Shown piece by piece: positions 11,260 to 22,200 of a stretch of 64,000 nt of DNA (positions within the stretch are counted from its first letter, which is position 1; each line of letters begins with the position of its first letter). Source of the stretch: Crossaster papposus. Lineage: Eukaryota > Echinodermata > Asteroidea > Velatida > Solasteridae. The translations under genes and the position numbers were made by a program. Below the pieces are notes generated by a model that was not told the DNA's origin, did not search any database, and saw only the letters and a list, made by a program, of their open reading frames with translations. Where the stretch lies: positions 363,001 through 427,000 of the forward strand of contig JBAIAA010000661.1 of assembly GCA_037893245.1 (NCBI GenBank), given 5' to 3'.

Positions 11260-12022
11260 GTATGACCTGTAACAATTATCACTAGTTAATGTAATTTTGC
11301 ATCAGAATAAAGCAAATTAGATAACAGGCTCTGCCCTTCAGCGATATGCTTACTGTATGTCAGCTCTGTGCATTGCTTTCCGTGAGAAGAAACAAATTCA
11401 CAATTAATATAAACCGACCTGTACAATGTTTGACAAAAGTATGACTTTCTAGCCTGCAAATGTACATCTCTAAGCTAGTGAGTAAGAAAATGAGGCGGAC
11501 AAGCCCCGCTCTCCTCTACACGGTATTGTAAATGCACTTGACTCTTTACGTTAGACTTTGTTCACAATCAACATGATCAAAAAAGTGGCGGCAAGATACT
11601 TTCCTACTGAACTTGTCAAACTAACCCTTTGTGGTAGGCCCTATATGCCAGAGGGTAGGCCTATAGTGCTTTACGTTTTTTTAAGGGGTATTTTTTGGGT
11701 AAAGCGATTCAGACAAAACGCAACACGAAAAAAACAAAATAGCCACTGCAATGACACACAGTGCCATGGAGCAATAAACATGAGTGAACACACCAAACTG
11801 TATTGATTTGTATGACACCAGCCAAAAAAGCAGAAAATTGCTGCTGCGTACCGCCAGAAACTGTACAAATAAAAGGCCTGGTCGATATTCAGATCCTTCG
11901 ATCTTCTTCACAGACAACATGACTGTGTACACGAAACAGACATGGGGGGAGGGAGGCACACAATTTATGTGTATGTCTTCCCGGATATTTTAAAAAATGT
12001 GTCATTTAAATTAGTCCAATAA
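11260..12022. other. No feature recognised
   Basis: Short overlapping open frames on both strands with no domain. One CAATTAATAT-rich stretch. Nothing repeated within the window was noticed. Confidence 0.35.
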
Positions 12023-12138
12023 AATAATTCACACGCTTTTACTTACCAAACCAACTAATTTAGTCATTGATGAGGCAATGTCAACGTTTGGTCACCCTTT
12101 TTAAAAACCGGGTCGGGGATATTCTTCCGAAAGGCAAC
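12023..12138 (-). repeat. Dispersed repeat (TTGGTAAAAGCGTGTG family), copy 1
   Basis: Reverse-orientation, shortened copy of the family also seen at 27067-27250, 27641-27853, 28676-28862 and 34366-34518. Shared marks are TTTGGT(A)AGTAAAAGCGTGTG, a CACCxTTTTTAAAxACCGGG block and TTGCCxxxxGGCA. Confidence 0.5.
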
Positions 12139-12390
12139 AACCCTCTTATGGTTTTACCTTTCAAAACCTTTCAAAATCTGCTTAATGGGCAAAATGGCTA
12201 TCAATAAGTATGAACCTTTCAAAACGCTCCAGAATTTTTTTGGTTAACACCAGTTTGTTCAGAGAGTTGTTTTACCTTTCAAAACCTTTCATAGGTTCTA
12301 TTTGTCAGACAGCTTTCTCACCTTTCAAAACGCTTCAGTCCAGAAAAGTTGAAAGGTTTTGAAAGGTCTGACAGCTCTATGGTAACTGCA
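12139..12390. repeat. Word-rich stretch (CCTTTCAAAAC)
   Basis: ACCTTTCAAAACCTTTCA and variants occur about eight times, plus one inverted GAAAGGTTTTGAAAGGT. The ends TTATGGTTTTACC and the inverted GACAGCTCTATGGTAAC are only loosely similar, so a TIR element is likely but not shown. Confidence 0.5.
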
Positions 12391-13057
12391 CTGTAGTCTC
12401 ATAATCAGTTCGTAATTTTTCGATCAATTTATATAATTATTCTGGTGTGTTCTTCGCAGTTACTGGTGAACACTTTGTTCTTCAAAATACCTCCCTCCTC
12501 CCATACAAAAAGTCGCAATGAGTCAAATTCGGTGACCTAGCCGGCCATGAGTCCACAGAATGATTCAAAGCAATTATACTTTGTCCCGAAAAGTATCCAC
12601 AGGCGATTCATGGCAGTGATGAGTCTTTGGCAGTGGCGCCGTCGACTTGTGCCCACCACTTATGTCGAAACACACCTTTTTCTTGCCGTTTGCAATGCAA
12701 CTCGAACTGTGCCAACAATCTTTCTTTGTCTTTCAATATTTTAATGGGAAAGTGTTCCTCACAGATCCTTATCCATGAAGCAGCAATTAAATTGAACCAG
12801 TAACATCAGTGCACTTCAAGTACCAGCAGCGTAACTCGGGTTGAATTTGTGGGGAGATTTTAAAATATTTAAAATATTGTTTGTGTGCAATTCAACATTT
12901 CAAATGGGGGGAGGGGGAGGGGGTATAGTTACACCACTGCAAAATACAAGTAAGCCTGCTACACTATAAGAGCGTGCTTAATTAAAAAGCATTTGTTTAA
13001 CTGTGTAAGCAGTGTACACGCAAACCAGTTGAGCCTAATCAGTAAAGCACGCTTTAA

Positions 13058-13305
13058 GGGGAGTCAGGTTGGCGCAGCGGTTCTGTCATCGCCTTCCACC
13101 ACTATGGCCCGGGTTCGAACCCCTTCTGGGCCAATACGTGAATTGGGTTTTCAGTCCCTGCCTGACTCCGTGGGTTTTCCCCAGGATGTTCTTCTAAGGT
13201 TTTTCTCCGTACCTTCTTCTCGTTGTTCCTGAGGGCCCCAAATGATCAGCTTCTGCTGGATGGGCTACCCTCGTTAAAGGTGGTTTTAAATAAATAAAAA
13301 ACACA
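13058..13305 (+). mobile_element. tRNA-derived SINE, family 1, near full length
   Basis: The head has pol III boxes: A-like TTGGCGCAGCGG (13069-13080) and B box GGTTCGAACCC (13112-13122), 32 bp apart as in tRNAs. The body (CCTGCCTGACTCCGTGGG .. GATCAGCTTCTGCTGG) ends in TAAATAAATAAAAAACA. It is moved in trans by a LINE. The tRNA of origin is not clear. The body and the following 110 bp are shared with 8399-8694. Confidence 0.8.
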
Positions 13306-13417
13306 AAATCGTAATTCTGCCTAAAATTGTAAACGGATTGGAGATGTTTTGGCACTTTGGGTTATGTGTATTAGCCTATAATGATACGTGTTGCCCCAAA
13401 ATATGTACATGTACCTG
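13306..13417 (+). repeat. Flank shared with the 8.6-kb SINE copy
   Basis: ATCGTAATTCTGCCTAAAAT to ATGTACATGTACCT matches 8580-8694. Two SINE copies with the same downstream sequence point to duplication of a segment, or to a SINE locked inside a larger repeat. Confidence 0.7.
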
Positions 13418-14345
13418 CAGGCTCTTCCCTTCATAATTATGAAAACAAAAGTTATTTGCTAAAACCTAACCAAGTTACTGGGGCAATTGTGTAGTTACCG
13501 GCCAGTAATAATATGGAAATAAAGTCCACATTATTGGCGGTTTGGTAGAATACTTGCCCCTTTTTGGTTTTAGCCAAATGAAAGTCAAGGACTTGTTTAT
13601 CTCCAATTACCTTTTGTTTTACCCAAAGCAGACTTCTCTTTAAAAAAAAAAAACGAACATGTGAAAACATTTTTGTTTACAAACGTTGCATCTTTTCTTT
13701 GTGTTTTCTTGCAAATAGTAGGCTTATTCTAAACAGAATTCGCTGAAATGAAACTAGGAATATATTATGCCAATAACCCTTTACCAAAATCACTGCTAAA
13801 TTGAATGGAAATTTCAACTGAACGACGTAACTTCAACGTAGAATAATAAACATGAACAACTGTGAACGTCTCAAAACCCAATATACGAACCACGCAACGC
13901 CGGCAATTAGCTTCAAATCGGTCACTATCACGGTGAGTCCGAATGCTATTTGCCGAAATTAGTTTGGGAAACCAATAGTTCGATATGCTCCTCAAATTTG
14001 ATTTTCGCATAAAACTGGATTTGTCTTTGACCTTGCATGTTATCAAAGTAAGCAACAGTCCCTCAAGAAAGCCGTGAGCTTGGCCTGATTTTCATTTCTC
14101 GGGCGTGATGCTTCCTCTTCCGACTCATAATCGCCGTGCCTGACTCGATTGCCTTAATGTCATATTCAATTACACAGTGTTCATGCAAGATACAGGAACA
14201 AAAAGAGATCTTGTCAAAGAGAATTAGGATTGATTTATGCGCTCTAGAATGAGCGTTGACAAAATCAAAACGAATTTAAAGATCGCCTCAGAAAACAAGA
14301 ATGACCTTTGGAATACAGAAATGTGTGCAGATAGCATAGTGATAA
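13418..14345. other. No gene or repeat recognised
   Basis: Mixed-composition sequence. The 13452-13670 and 13765-14055 minus-strand open frames lack domains or plausible splice boundaries. Confidence 0.4.
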
Positions 14346-14610
14346 TTACTCTCTTATTTTCGAAGAGTGAAAATTCACTCCATTAGAGTGAAAATTCACT
14401 CCCACAGTCTGAAACTAGGGACCGGACGTTTTAGAGGGAAATTTATTCACTCGAAAAAGATTTAAATCTAATCAAATTCCACTGAAATCTAATCAAATTC
14501 CACTGAAAGGGTACTTTTTTAAAAGTGTGTTTCAATCTAAATTTAGAGTGAGATCCACTCTAAAACGTCTAGACCCTATAGTTCCACTCTTTGGAATTTA
14601 GAGAGTAAGG
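14346..14610. mobile_element. Word-rich TIR element (AGAGTG / CACTCT)
   Basis: Ends TTACTCTCTTATTTTCGAAG and (inverted) TTACTCTCTAAATTCCAAAG match over about 25 bp. Inside, GAGTGAAAATTCACTC, CACTCTAAAACGTC and similar words recur in both orientations. A second inner inverted pair (GGACGTTTTAGAG / CTCTAAAACGTC) is present. About 265 bp, non-coding. Confidence 0.6.
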
Positions 14611-14651
14611 GACGGTATTCGATCGCGGCATTTCTCGCCTGAAATTGACCG

Positions 14652-15040
14652 TTAAAGGCAGATACACCATTGGTAATTGCTTGAATTATCATTAATGAGT
14701 AGATTTGGGGGGTTGCATTTTCTAGTAAATATCGTTTAACTGACCTGTCCGAAGTTTTGCAATCATAGATGCCGCGAAAAGCACGAAAAAACAGCGTTTG
14801 TTTTCACTCGACGTCGAGCAGTTATTCTTATGTTATCTTTGTTTTTTCGCGATCGCCGTCCGGCGATCGCGAATTTTTATTTATAAAATTCAATTTTTCG
14901 GAATAATTACAGGATATCTAGCGCAATCCTTTTGCTGGATGCCTAGAATCATTATTTACTTTCAAATGAGTAAGATATTTCCTCATAATTCGGTAGTAAA
15001 TATTTGCGATATCTGCAAATGGTGTATCCTATACCTTTAA
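14652..15040. mobile_element. MITE family A, copy 1 (TTAA-bounded)
   Basis: TIRs TTAAAGGCAGATACACCATT and AATGGTGTATCCTATACC..TTTAA, with a TTAA at each outer edge. The centre is the 28-bp palindrome at 14846-14873, TTCGCGATCGCCG around 2 nt. There is no transposase. TTAA targets are used by piggyBac and Kolobok transposons, so one of these probably mobilises the family (inference). Relatives: 39081, 39640, 47571, 50175, 57088 and 62533. Confidence 0.85.
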
Positions 15041-16011
15041 TAGGAAGAATGAAAAACTCGGATGGTGCTAATTACAACATAATTTCGATAAAGTTGGGCA
15101 GGGATATCTAGCTTCCAGGGCCGATATACATAAAAGCCTGCTAACCCTAGTTGGCTGCTAAAATGGCCCCTAGTTGGCAGCTATAAGCCTAGTTGGAAGC
15201 TAACTGATATTTGTCTAAGTATTTCCTACAAAAATAAAAATCCTTCTCAGTCCTAGATTCATGTCTTTTCAACAATTTTACAATGATTGACCATCATTGA
15301 GACGATGGCGTCAGGTTGCAAGATTCTTTCCCTGCTACAAATAAACAAATCTGCGAAATCGCCCTAAACTATTGCAGGGTATCAATACTTATGGTGTGTA
15401 GTCATGGACCAGACATCCCTTTAGCTTGTACAAAGTGGATTCAATAGTGTTTCTCATGCAAACATGACTTCTGCCAAACTAAGTCCGTATAGGCCGTTAA
15501 AGCATAAGGTGGCCAGATGAATCTCCAATTTCTGCTAGATGCATTACAAAATTCAGCTTTTTCATCGTTTTCTTCCTTCCAGATATAGCATGAAATCTGC
15601 TAAAATGGTCACCCGCTCCGCACCCCTGATAGTGATAGGCCCACCTGCTTGATTTTGGTATTATTATAATCATCTTGGAATAAGTACCCTTTGAGAGACC
15701 AATTTGCGTAAGTTTAACAACATTAGGGAGACCATGGTCATTATGGAGACATTTCGAGGTCTCCTTAACGTTCCAACTACAGGAAGGAGATACATTTTTA
15801 AACATTTAACAGTCCAGATCGACAGAGTAGGGTCCAAAATGCATAAATATGAAATTTCGTGAAAAAAGCTCTAGGTAAAAACGGGTTAGGTTACAATAAA
15901 GAATGGAAAATTTTGCGCACGTCATTATGGAGAGGTCTCCCAAATGTACCATTTTCGGTTATTATTATTAATATTTTTTTTTTTTTTTTCTGGTACTGAA
16001 ACTAAGGATCA
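15041..16011. other. Unassigned; GGAGAC/GTCTCC words at 15725-15950
   Basis: CTAGTTGGC words occur around 15150-15200, and GGAGACC / GGTCTCC words in both orientations around 15725-15950. No gene. The 15497-15805 minus-strand open frame shows no domain. Confidence 0.4.
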
Positions 16012-16328
16012 TTCAAAAGCGCTCAAGGCACTGTAGCTCGTAAGCCAGAAAAAGCCCGTAGACGGAGGCACACAGCCAGGAACACCGGGGCCAACCCCTT
16101 CACTTAGCGATAAGTGTTCTGGGTTTCTTTTTACGTGCATTATACAATTTTATAATGAGAAAGATATATACACACATTATAAATTATACAACACCTACAA
16201 CTTTACGTCCCATCCGAAGGACGAATCAATAGTGGTTTAATTGCCTTGCTTAAGGACACACGGACTCGAACTCACGCTCTGCGGAACAGAAAACCCAGCT
16301 CTTATAACCGCTCTGCCACGACACTCCA
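16012..16328 (-). mobile_element. tRNA-derived SINE, family 2, copy 1
   Basis: On the minus strand it starts TGGAGTGTCGTGGCAGAGCG, followed by TTCTGTTCCGCAGAGCGTG and the B box AGTTCGAGTCC. The body has CTTAAGCAAGGCAATTAAAC, CCTTCGGATGGGACGTAAAG and GGGTTGGCCCCGGTGTTCC. It is shared with 61288-61578 (+) and 63866-64000 (+). This copy has an extra AT-rich insertion of about 50 bp near 16140-16195. The body resembles the conserved core of widespread metazoan SINEs; which core domain is unclear. Confidence 0.75.
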
Positions 16329-16968
16329 CAACGATCATAACCATTAATAGTTACCGCGACCAATGCCATTAATACTCTACGTTGAGGCTGATTTCTTCCG
16401 CTAGAGTCTGCTTGGAATTAACGGTCCGACTCTCTTCAACGTTTTCAGCACAGATCAACTTCCCTGGAAAATAACATGATAGAAAAAAAACCGGTTTAGC
16501 CTACGAAATCGTTTAATAGTAGAAAATATTATTAACTGTTCATAAGGGGAAACAATTTCTCGAAATACACAGCATTCGGAGACTGAGAGCATTCAGTAAG
16601 AGTGAAACGTTGCCATGCGGGATATAATAACCAGCCGAAATACGGGTATTTTAATGCGATTCAATTGCTAAATGTTCATGTATCATACAAGTTTGTCTAT
16701 CAACGTAATTGCCGTTTACTCACAAAACGTTCAGAATATGCAACGGCCTTTTACATGGTCATTAATTTAGAGCATGACCGGCATCTGTTCCCACATTGTT
16801 ACCCGTAGTAAACGCCTGAAAAGTTAAAGGTGAGACGAAAACAAAATGCTGGTTTGCTTTTTGACACTGGCGGTACACTATTTATCAATAGTGTAAGGGT
16901 TGTTGTGAATACCTAAATTGGTTGTAATGATCTTCGTCTTTACATGTATGTAATTTTACCTGGAAAAT
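16329..16968. other. No feature recognised
   Basis: No gene, repeat or splice-bounded exon was noticed. The sequence leading into 16969 (GTAATTTTACCTGGAAAATAA) may be the edge of the repeat that follows. Confidence 0.35.
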
Positions 16969-17579
16969 AATAAATGAAATGAAATCCCCATTCCTAATTC
17001 CTGGCATTACCAAAATCAAAATGCCATAAAGACCGTTGACGTTAATTAAAAGTGATACTATTAGTTTTAATTGTATACTTTCGTTTTTGAAATGCTAATG
17101 CACTATATTTGTCAAATATGTATCAATAGTTATGTATTATTGAAAACGCTGTGAGAAAAGATGGCGCTTTCAGGGGTTCGGTTCTACGGGACAATTATGA
17201 GGCACGATATATAATAATGTGCTTTACTGTAGAGTTTTCTAATATGCCTAATTGTATATTACTGTGCAGTATTTGTACAAATGTATGGCACTTTGTTTGT
17301 ATATTTTGTTTGCATATTCCTTATTCTGCTCGACTATAAATTCAGAAAAAGTCAAGCTGGTGTAAATTATAGTAGGTAAGATAGAGCAATTTATTTGCTA
17401 AAATATGATTATTCTGGATGTTACCCAATGTTTACCGCATGACATTGCAGGTTTCAGTGGGGCCACCGCCCCACTCGCTGTATTATTACGAGCAAAATGC
17501 CGGTATTCGATCGGTTTTCAACCAAAAGACAGTAAAATATTCAGTTTCATCCCAGTCAGCATAGTGGAAGATAACACGT
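16969..17579 (+). repeat. 611-bp dispersed repeat, copy 1
   Basis: Direct copy of 24907-25518, more than 90 percent alike by eye. Both begin ATAAATGAAATGAAAT and end GGAAGATAACACGT. It includes GTGAGAAAAGATGGCGCTTT and GGATGTTACCCAATGTTTAC. Short frames across it are open in both copies but share no domain. The second copy directly follows a Penelope-like fragment, so the repeat could be untranslated sequence of that element. Confidence 0.8.
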
Positions 17580-17896
17580 TTATAACACAATTATACAGTG
17601 TGTCTCGAAACAAAATATAACGGAATGCCACACGTAGAATGTGTAACTAACATAGATACAAACAAAAACATCTGCCCACTTTACTTCCACCTGTCCATTT
17701 TAAAACGAGGCATAAAACGTTCAAATATAAGTAATTTTCCATGAGAGGTTTATCATTTTTCGTTTGTTTGGATGTGCAAGTTTTGCAATATGGATGGGCT
17801 GTTGGTGATTAGCAGCTAAACGCACGTGTCCAACTCCCCAACATCAATGTTTAATGGCTAAACACTACCCATTCTGGTGCTAAACATGAATTTGGT

Positions 17897-18264
17897 TTAA
17901 AGGGATCGTATACGTTTGGTAATTACTCCAGAAATTAATGGCAATAAAAACTTATTGGGTAAGAAGTACAGCAGCTTTGGATAGTATAATGCATTTTTAG
18001 AAACTTTTCACTTCGAAGTACTGCGGTTATGGAAAAATATATCACTTTTTATCCAAAAAAAGTTGAATTTGAGAAGCGTTACTGCAGTGACGTTTCTCCG
18101 ATTGTGTATTCAAATGCAGATTATTCTTCCTGCGTGGACATAACCGCTCCAGATTTTCGGCAATATCTCAAAATTGCTACAACCTTTTGCAATGAAATTT
18201 TAGGATAAAATAGGATTAAAACAAACAGTTGGTTCCAATTACCAAACGTATACGATCCCTTTAA
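17897..18264. mobile_element. MITE family B, copy 1 (TTAA-bounded)
   Basis: TIRs TTAAAGGGATCGTATACGTT and the inverted AACGTATACGATCCCTTTAA extend to GGTAATT, about 27 bp in all. TTAA borders both ends. Inside are GAGCGGTTATGTCCACGCAG and a CTGCAGTGACGTTTCTC block. Relatives at 26491-26879 and 49495-49893. It shares the terminal TTAAAGG with family A, so the same transposase group may move both. Confidence 0.85.
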
Positions 18265-18837
18265 TCACTAAATACAGTTTTTGCCAGGTAATTTCCTCAA
18301 ACATAGGGAAGTAGGCTGCCGTTGTCCCAATGCCTAGAATTGAAAACTTGGTCAATATGACCCCTCTTGGGGATTTAATCATAACTCTGTCAGATTTAGA
18401 CATTTAATATCAAATTTTCGAGTGGAAATCTTTTAAACCATACCTATTTTATCTACGTTGGTTACACATTTTATGTGTGGCGCCCCGTTATATTTTGTTT
18501 GCATTTTTGTTTATAGACAAAATAGTCGATGAAAATGAGCATAATTATGTGGATTTCTAACCAGAGATCTCGCGGTTCATAACATGGCTGCATATCATTC
18601 TTACGCTGTCATTATGCTCCAACGTGTCTATAGACAAATCCAACGGCTGTTGCCTTACTCTTCGTCGTTAACGGCACTATTGCACTTCATTCTCCGGGGG
18701 TGAGGGGGCACGTGAAGCGTCAGACGTTCGCCCACAAATCATTTTTTTATTAGAATATATTTATAAATGTTTAAAGTCATTAAAATATTAAAAATAGACT
18801 CAAAAATGTCACTTTATGATCTGAAATTCTGTACCCT

Positions 18838-19138
18838 CTGGAGACCTGAACACAATGTGTATAATGGAGACAAAAGGACGCCGGAGGGTAAATTTGTATA
18901 GATGAATAGGTCGCCACAGGGAATTTCACGAATTAGATTTTTGGAGTGTGCTTCAAATTACTCAAAAACTAGGTTTAGGATGTGGGTTAGGGTTAGTGTT
19001 TGGGTTAGGGTATGATATAGGGTATATTGGGTCGAAATTTCAACCCAGGAAATTAATTGTGGTTGAAATAGGAGCATTTTGAAAAAGGTGCCCGACTGTT
19101 TAAGCAGTTTGTACACGAGAACAAAGAGATGTCTCCAC
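18838..19138. repeat. Dispersed repeat with GGAGAC ends, copy 1
   Basis: Reverse-complement relative of 60743-61036. Ends GGAGACCTGAACAC and (inverted) GTGGAGACATCTC. The inside shares TGTGGGTTAGGGTTAGTG, GGGTATATTGGGTCGAAATT and GAATTTCACGAATTAGATTT. The GGGTTAGGG words are telomere-like but lie inside the repeat. Confidence 0.7.
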
Positions 19139-19520
19139 TAGGATACAAATTTGAGAGTTTTGGTGTGTGCATAAATATTTACATGCGGCGCGTGAAATTG
19201 CTTTCTGTTTCGTACTGCAACCCCCACCCACTGGCGCCCCATCGTGATAGTTCATTGAATTCGTCTATAGTGACATGGTTTCGAACGGTACAACTAGGAA
19301 TCATTAGAGGGATAATATATTTTGCGAAAGCTTCTTATTAGAATTTAATTTAGATTTAATTATAATCAAATAAAACAAATCTAACATGTCAAATCATTGT
19401 TTTGCTCAATCAAGTAATTATTTTAAGAGTGATGATTGTTTTTATGCTCGATTCTGTGCCCCAAGCAAAGTACACATGTACATGCGTGTTGGAACTATAG
19501 GTACGCCATGTATGGTGCAA

Positions 19521-19574
19521 CATTATTCATATTTTGCATGACTCTCCTAATAGTCATGCAAAATATGAATAATG
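19521..19574. promoter_or_regulatory. Perfect 23-bp palindrome with octamer-like sites, upstream of GPCR
   Basis: Arms CATTATTCATATTTTGCATG(ACT) and their exact inverse enclose CTCCTAAT. Each arm holds ATTTTGCAT/ATGCAAAAT, close to the octamer ATGCAAAT bound by POU factors. It lies 460-510 bp before the GPCR start. A control role is inference; a small palindromic element remnant is the alternative. Confidence 0.4.
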
Positions 19575-20032
19575 TATAACCAATCGGACGGATCAGTCGA
19601 AATATAGCAGCAAGTCCCTTGATACTATAGGTTCAGTACAGTGCCGATAACAAATTATTCAAGTCAGTGATTGTGACGTACACTCACGCTGCAATCCAGG
19701 ATTCACCAATCGCCCCGCGTGTTATGCTGTAGCAAGGTATTGCATGTGTACATTACATGCGCGGCAAGCAAAAACAACTACGGTAAAGTCTACGGCATGT
19801 AATAGTAGGTGTGTGCGGCGTAATTAGTTTATATCACTGATTCCTGTGCATGCGCTCAGTCGCCAGTAGGCCTAAACAAAACGTGCATTGCTGTGCTGCC
19901 GAAGGTTTACAACGACTAGTGCAAAGCTTGTCGTCTCGAAACCAAATATCGCTTTTCCTTTTACTTACTTTTAGTTTTGGGACTTATATTTTGCTGTTGG
20001 TGGTCCAATTCTATCAAAGTCACAACGAGGAG

Positions 20033-21094
20033 ATGGAATCAAAAGTTGAAAACGGTACTGCCTTGATGGAGAATACGGGAGTTGACGAGACAGGATTCGA
20101 TTCCAGTCAGATTATCGGGGCTACAGCAGGGCTAGGTGGCATTCTGGGCAATGGACTGGTCTGCTTTGTCATGCTCAGGTATCGCTTAACTTTCAGCTCC
20201 ATCGCCAATAAATTGATGCTTCACCAATCCACAGTGGACCTCTCATTATCCGTGGTGATGCTCGTAACCCGACTCTACACCCCATGGGGCCAGTTTTACT
20301 GCCGTTTCCCTCGCGGATGGCTGTATTGGGGCCTGGCGAATGTCTCCACTTTTAGTCTGCTGCTCATCTGCTGCGACCGTTACGTGGCAATCTGCTACCC
20401 CGTCAAGTACCGCCAATGGTTCTCGGCCAAGCGCGCCAAGATCGGCCTGCTCTTCGTGTGGGTGCTCCCGGTGCTCTGGCAGTTCTATTTGGTCTTCGTC
20501 CATCTGCCCGACGGAGCTTCCTGTGTCGCTTCCTGGCCCAACGACACGGCTAGACTCAGCTTCGGAGTGGCAACATTCTGCTGGGAGTACGTCTTGCCTC
20601 TGACCCTGATCGTCGTCACTTACAGCCAGACCATTCTGGCTCTTCGTAAACGGCTTCGAGTGAAGGCGGACCAGGCTGCCGCTGAGCCATCGACCAGCCA
20701 TCGCAACGCAGCAGGCAACAAGGCAAAGAAGGATCCTCTGCAAACTGCCAAGGTGAAGCTGACCATCACCTTCCTGGTCGTGGCCATCTTCTTCGTCATC
20801 TGCTGGGGTCCCACTGAGATAACTTGGCTTCTCTTCAATTTCGGGATCCTGCCCGGGTCTTATTACGCCTCCCTGTGGCACCTGGGTCTGGAGACGCCTC
20901 TTCTGTGCATCAACACCTGCGTTAACCCCCTCATCTACTGTGTCACGTACACTCAATTTCGCCGGCATATCATCAAAGCCTTTTGCGGAAGGTGCAAGTC
21001 CAACAAAGTCGAGGATGGATCTGTTGAGGATTTAACCGAAAATACCTCAGAAAGGAGAAAAGGTCCAACAACGGCCATCGCAGTTAGCACCTAA
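20033..21094 (+). CDS. Rhodopsin-type (class A) GPCR, single exon
   Basis: A 353-residue seven-helix receptor for an unknown ligand, expected in the plasma membrane and coupled to heterotrimeric G proteins. Counting from the longer ORF start (19850), the marks are: GN at 100-101 (TM1), VDL with D130 (TM2), C151 and C225 (likely TM3-ECL2 disulfide), DRY at 176-178, W204 (TM4), P250 and Y258 (TM5), CWGP at 318-321 (TM6), NPLIY at 359-363 (TM7), and C379/C382 for palmitoylation. N68-G-T and N231-D-T are glycosylation sequons. I chose ATG 20033 (residue 62) because its context GAGATGG is good and it gives a normal short outer N-terminus. ATG 19850 has a poor context and would add a hydrophobic stretch (33-55) not usual for this class; an in-frame TGA lies at 19838. 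The third base is GC-rich, unlike the flanks. Subfamily unknown; no AATAAA was seen close downstream. Confidence 0.93.
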   Translation: MESKVENGTALMENTGVDETGFDSSQIIGATAGLGGILGNGLVCFVMLRYRLTFSSIANKLMLHQSTVDLSLSVVMLVTRLYTPWGQFYCRFPRGWLYWGLANVSTFSLLLICCDRYVAICYPVKYRQWFSAKRAKIGLLFVWVLPVLWQFYLVFVHLPDGASCVASWPNDTARLSFGVATFCWEYVLPLTLIVVTYSQTILALRKRLRVKADQAAAEPSTSHRNAAGNKAKKDPLQTAKVKLTITFLVVAIFFVICWGPTEITWLLFNFGILPGSYYASLWHLGLETPLLCINTCVNPLIYCVTYTQFRRHIIKAFCGRCKSNKVEDGSVEDLTENTSERRKGPTTAIAVST

Positions 21095-21359
21095 ACGAAT
21101 TTATTGTGCTACATTTGTCTTTGAGTGACAATTTACATCCTCCAACAATTCACAACTGTGAACATGTAATCGTACAAGTCTTATTGCAGGGTTTATGACT
21201 AATAAGAACATTTGCACACGGCTAAAGTCCGTCACTGTAAACCAATTGTGTTTCAGCGTGAATAATGAACACATAATTTGCACAGTTCAATGCGTATATT
21301 TATGTTGCCCGAAAATGACTGAAATCCAGGTAGTATACAGAAAAGATATAGTAAATGGT

Positions 21360-21746
21360 TAGTCTTTCCAAAGACGACAGTAATCAATAGCGTGCACGTC
21401 GCATGTAATCTTTTCACGCAGTGCGCCCGCAAACGACACGGTTATAGACCAGCTCCTATATACTCTTAATGTCGTCTTTGCAAACCTGCTAAAATGGATC
21501 GTGACCTTTTTTTATAAAAAGTTAACAACTAAAGTACTTTGAATATGCATAGCAGTTTCACACAGTCAACTATTCATTTAGTAGTCTCGCGGGCCTGCGT
21601 TGTATAATCGGCGCTGCTTCACAAAGGAATTTCGTGTGTCGCGTATAGTACGTGGTGCAAACTTCCGTGTCGTTTGCGGACGCACTGCGTACAGAATGGT
21701 ACGCGACGTGCACACTATCGATTACTGTCGTCTTTGGCAACGACTA
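21360..21746. mobile_element. Mutator-like MITE with 82-bp TIRs and 9-bp target duplication
   Basis: The left arm 21360-21441 (TAGTCTTTCCAAAGACGACA) is the inverted copy of 21665-21746, about 85 percent alike. GTAAATGGT directly precedes it (21351-21359) and recurs at 22203-22211, just beyond the nested mariner-like element. A 9-bp duplication with long TIRs fits Mutator-like elements. A fragment of the same end lies at 52982-53050. Confidence 0.7.
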
Positions 21747-22200
21747 CAGGGTGGTCCAAAAAAAACTATACCCAAATTTGGAGGCCATTTTCTCCTAGAT
21801 GATAAAATATTTTAGTAATTTGGTTTGCATATTATTAAAGCATATATCGTTGAGCATTATTGGTGAAAATAGGGAAGATATTACATTAATATTTTTGGAG
21901 ATATTCCTATTTTTAGCGAGTATGTGTAAAAATGGCATTTTTCACGGGAGCTGTCAATGCATCAACATGTTTGAATATGATAATTATGACACAATAATGT
22001 AATGACGCGATAGTCCTTTGACAAATGTTTTTGCGAGAGCTTCTTTTATTTACACTAAAATGGATAAATAATACTTTTTAATAGATAGGCTTCTGGTTTT
22101 GTTCATTTCAGTTAGTTCAACAAATGATATACTACAATATTTTATTATCCAGGAGAAAATGGCCTCCAAAGTTGGGTATAGTTTTTTTTGGACCACCCTG
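21747..22200. mobile_element. Mariner-like MITE, TA target, about 75-bp TIRs
   Basis: Starts CAGGGTGGTCCAAAAAAAAC and ends with the exact inverse. The similarity runs on through TATACCCAA..TTTGGAGGCCATTTTCTCCT. TA is present on both sides (21745-21746, 22201-22202), as expected for Tc1/mariner. The inside is AT-rich with no transposase. It landed on the final TA of the Mutator-like element. Confidence 0.85.

Noticed and set aside
15497-15805. 102-codon minus-strand frame
   Set aside because: No domain, no splice-bounded structure, and it overlaps GGAGAC-word repeat sequence.
20246-20968. 240-codon frame on the minus strand
   Set aside because: Antisense shadow of the GPCR caused by its GC-rich third codon positions.
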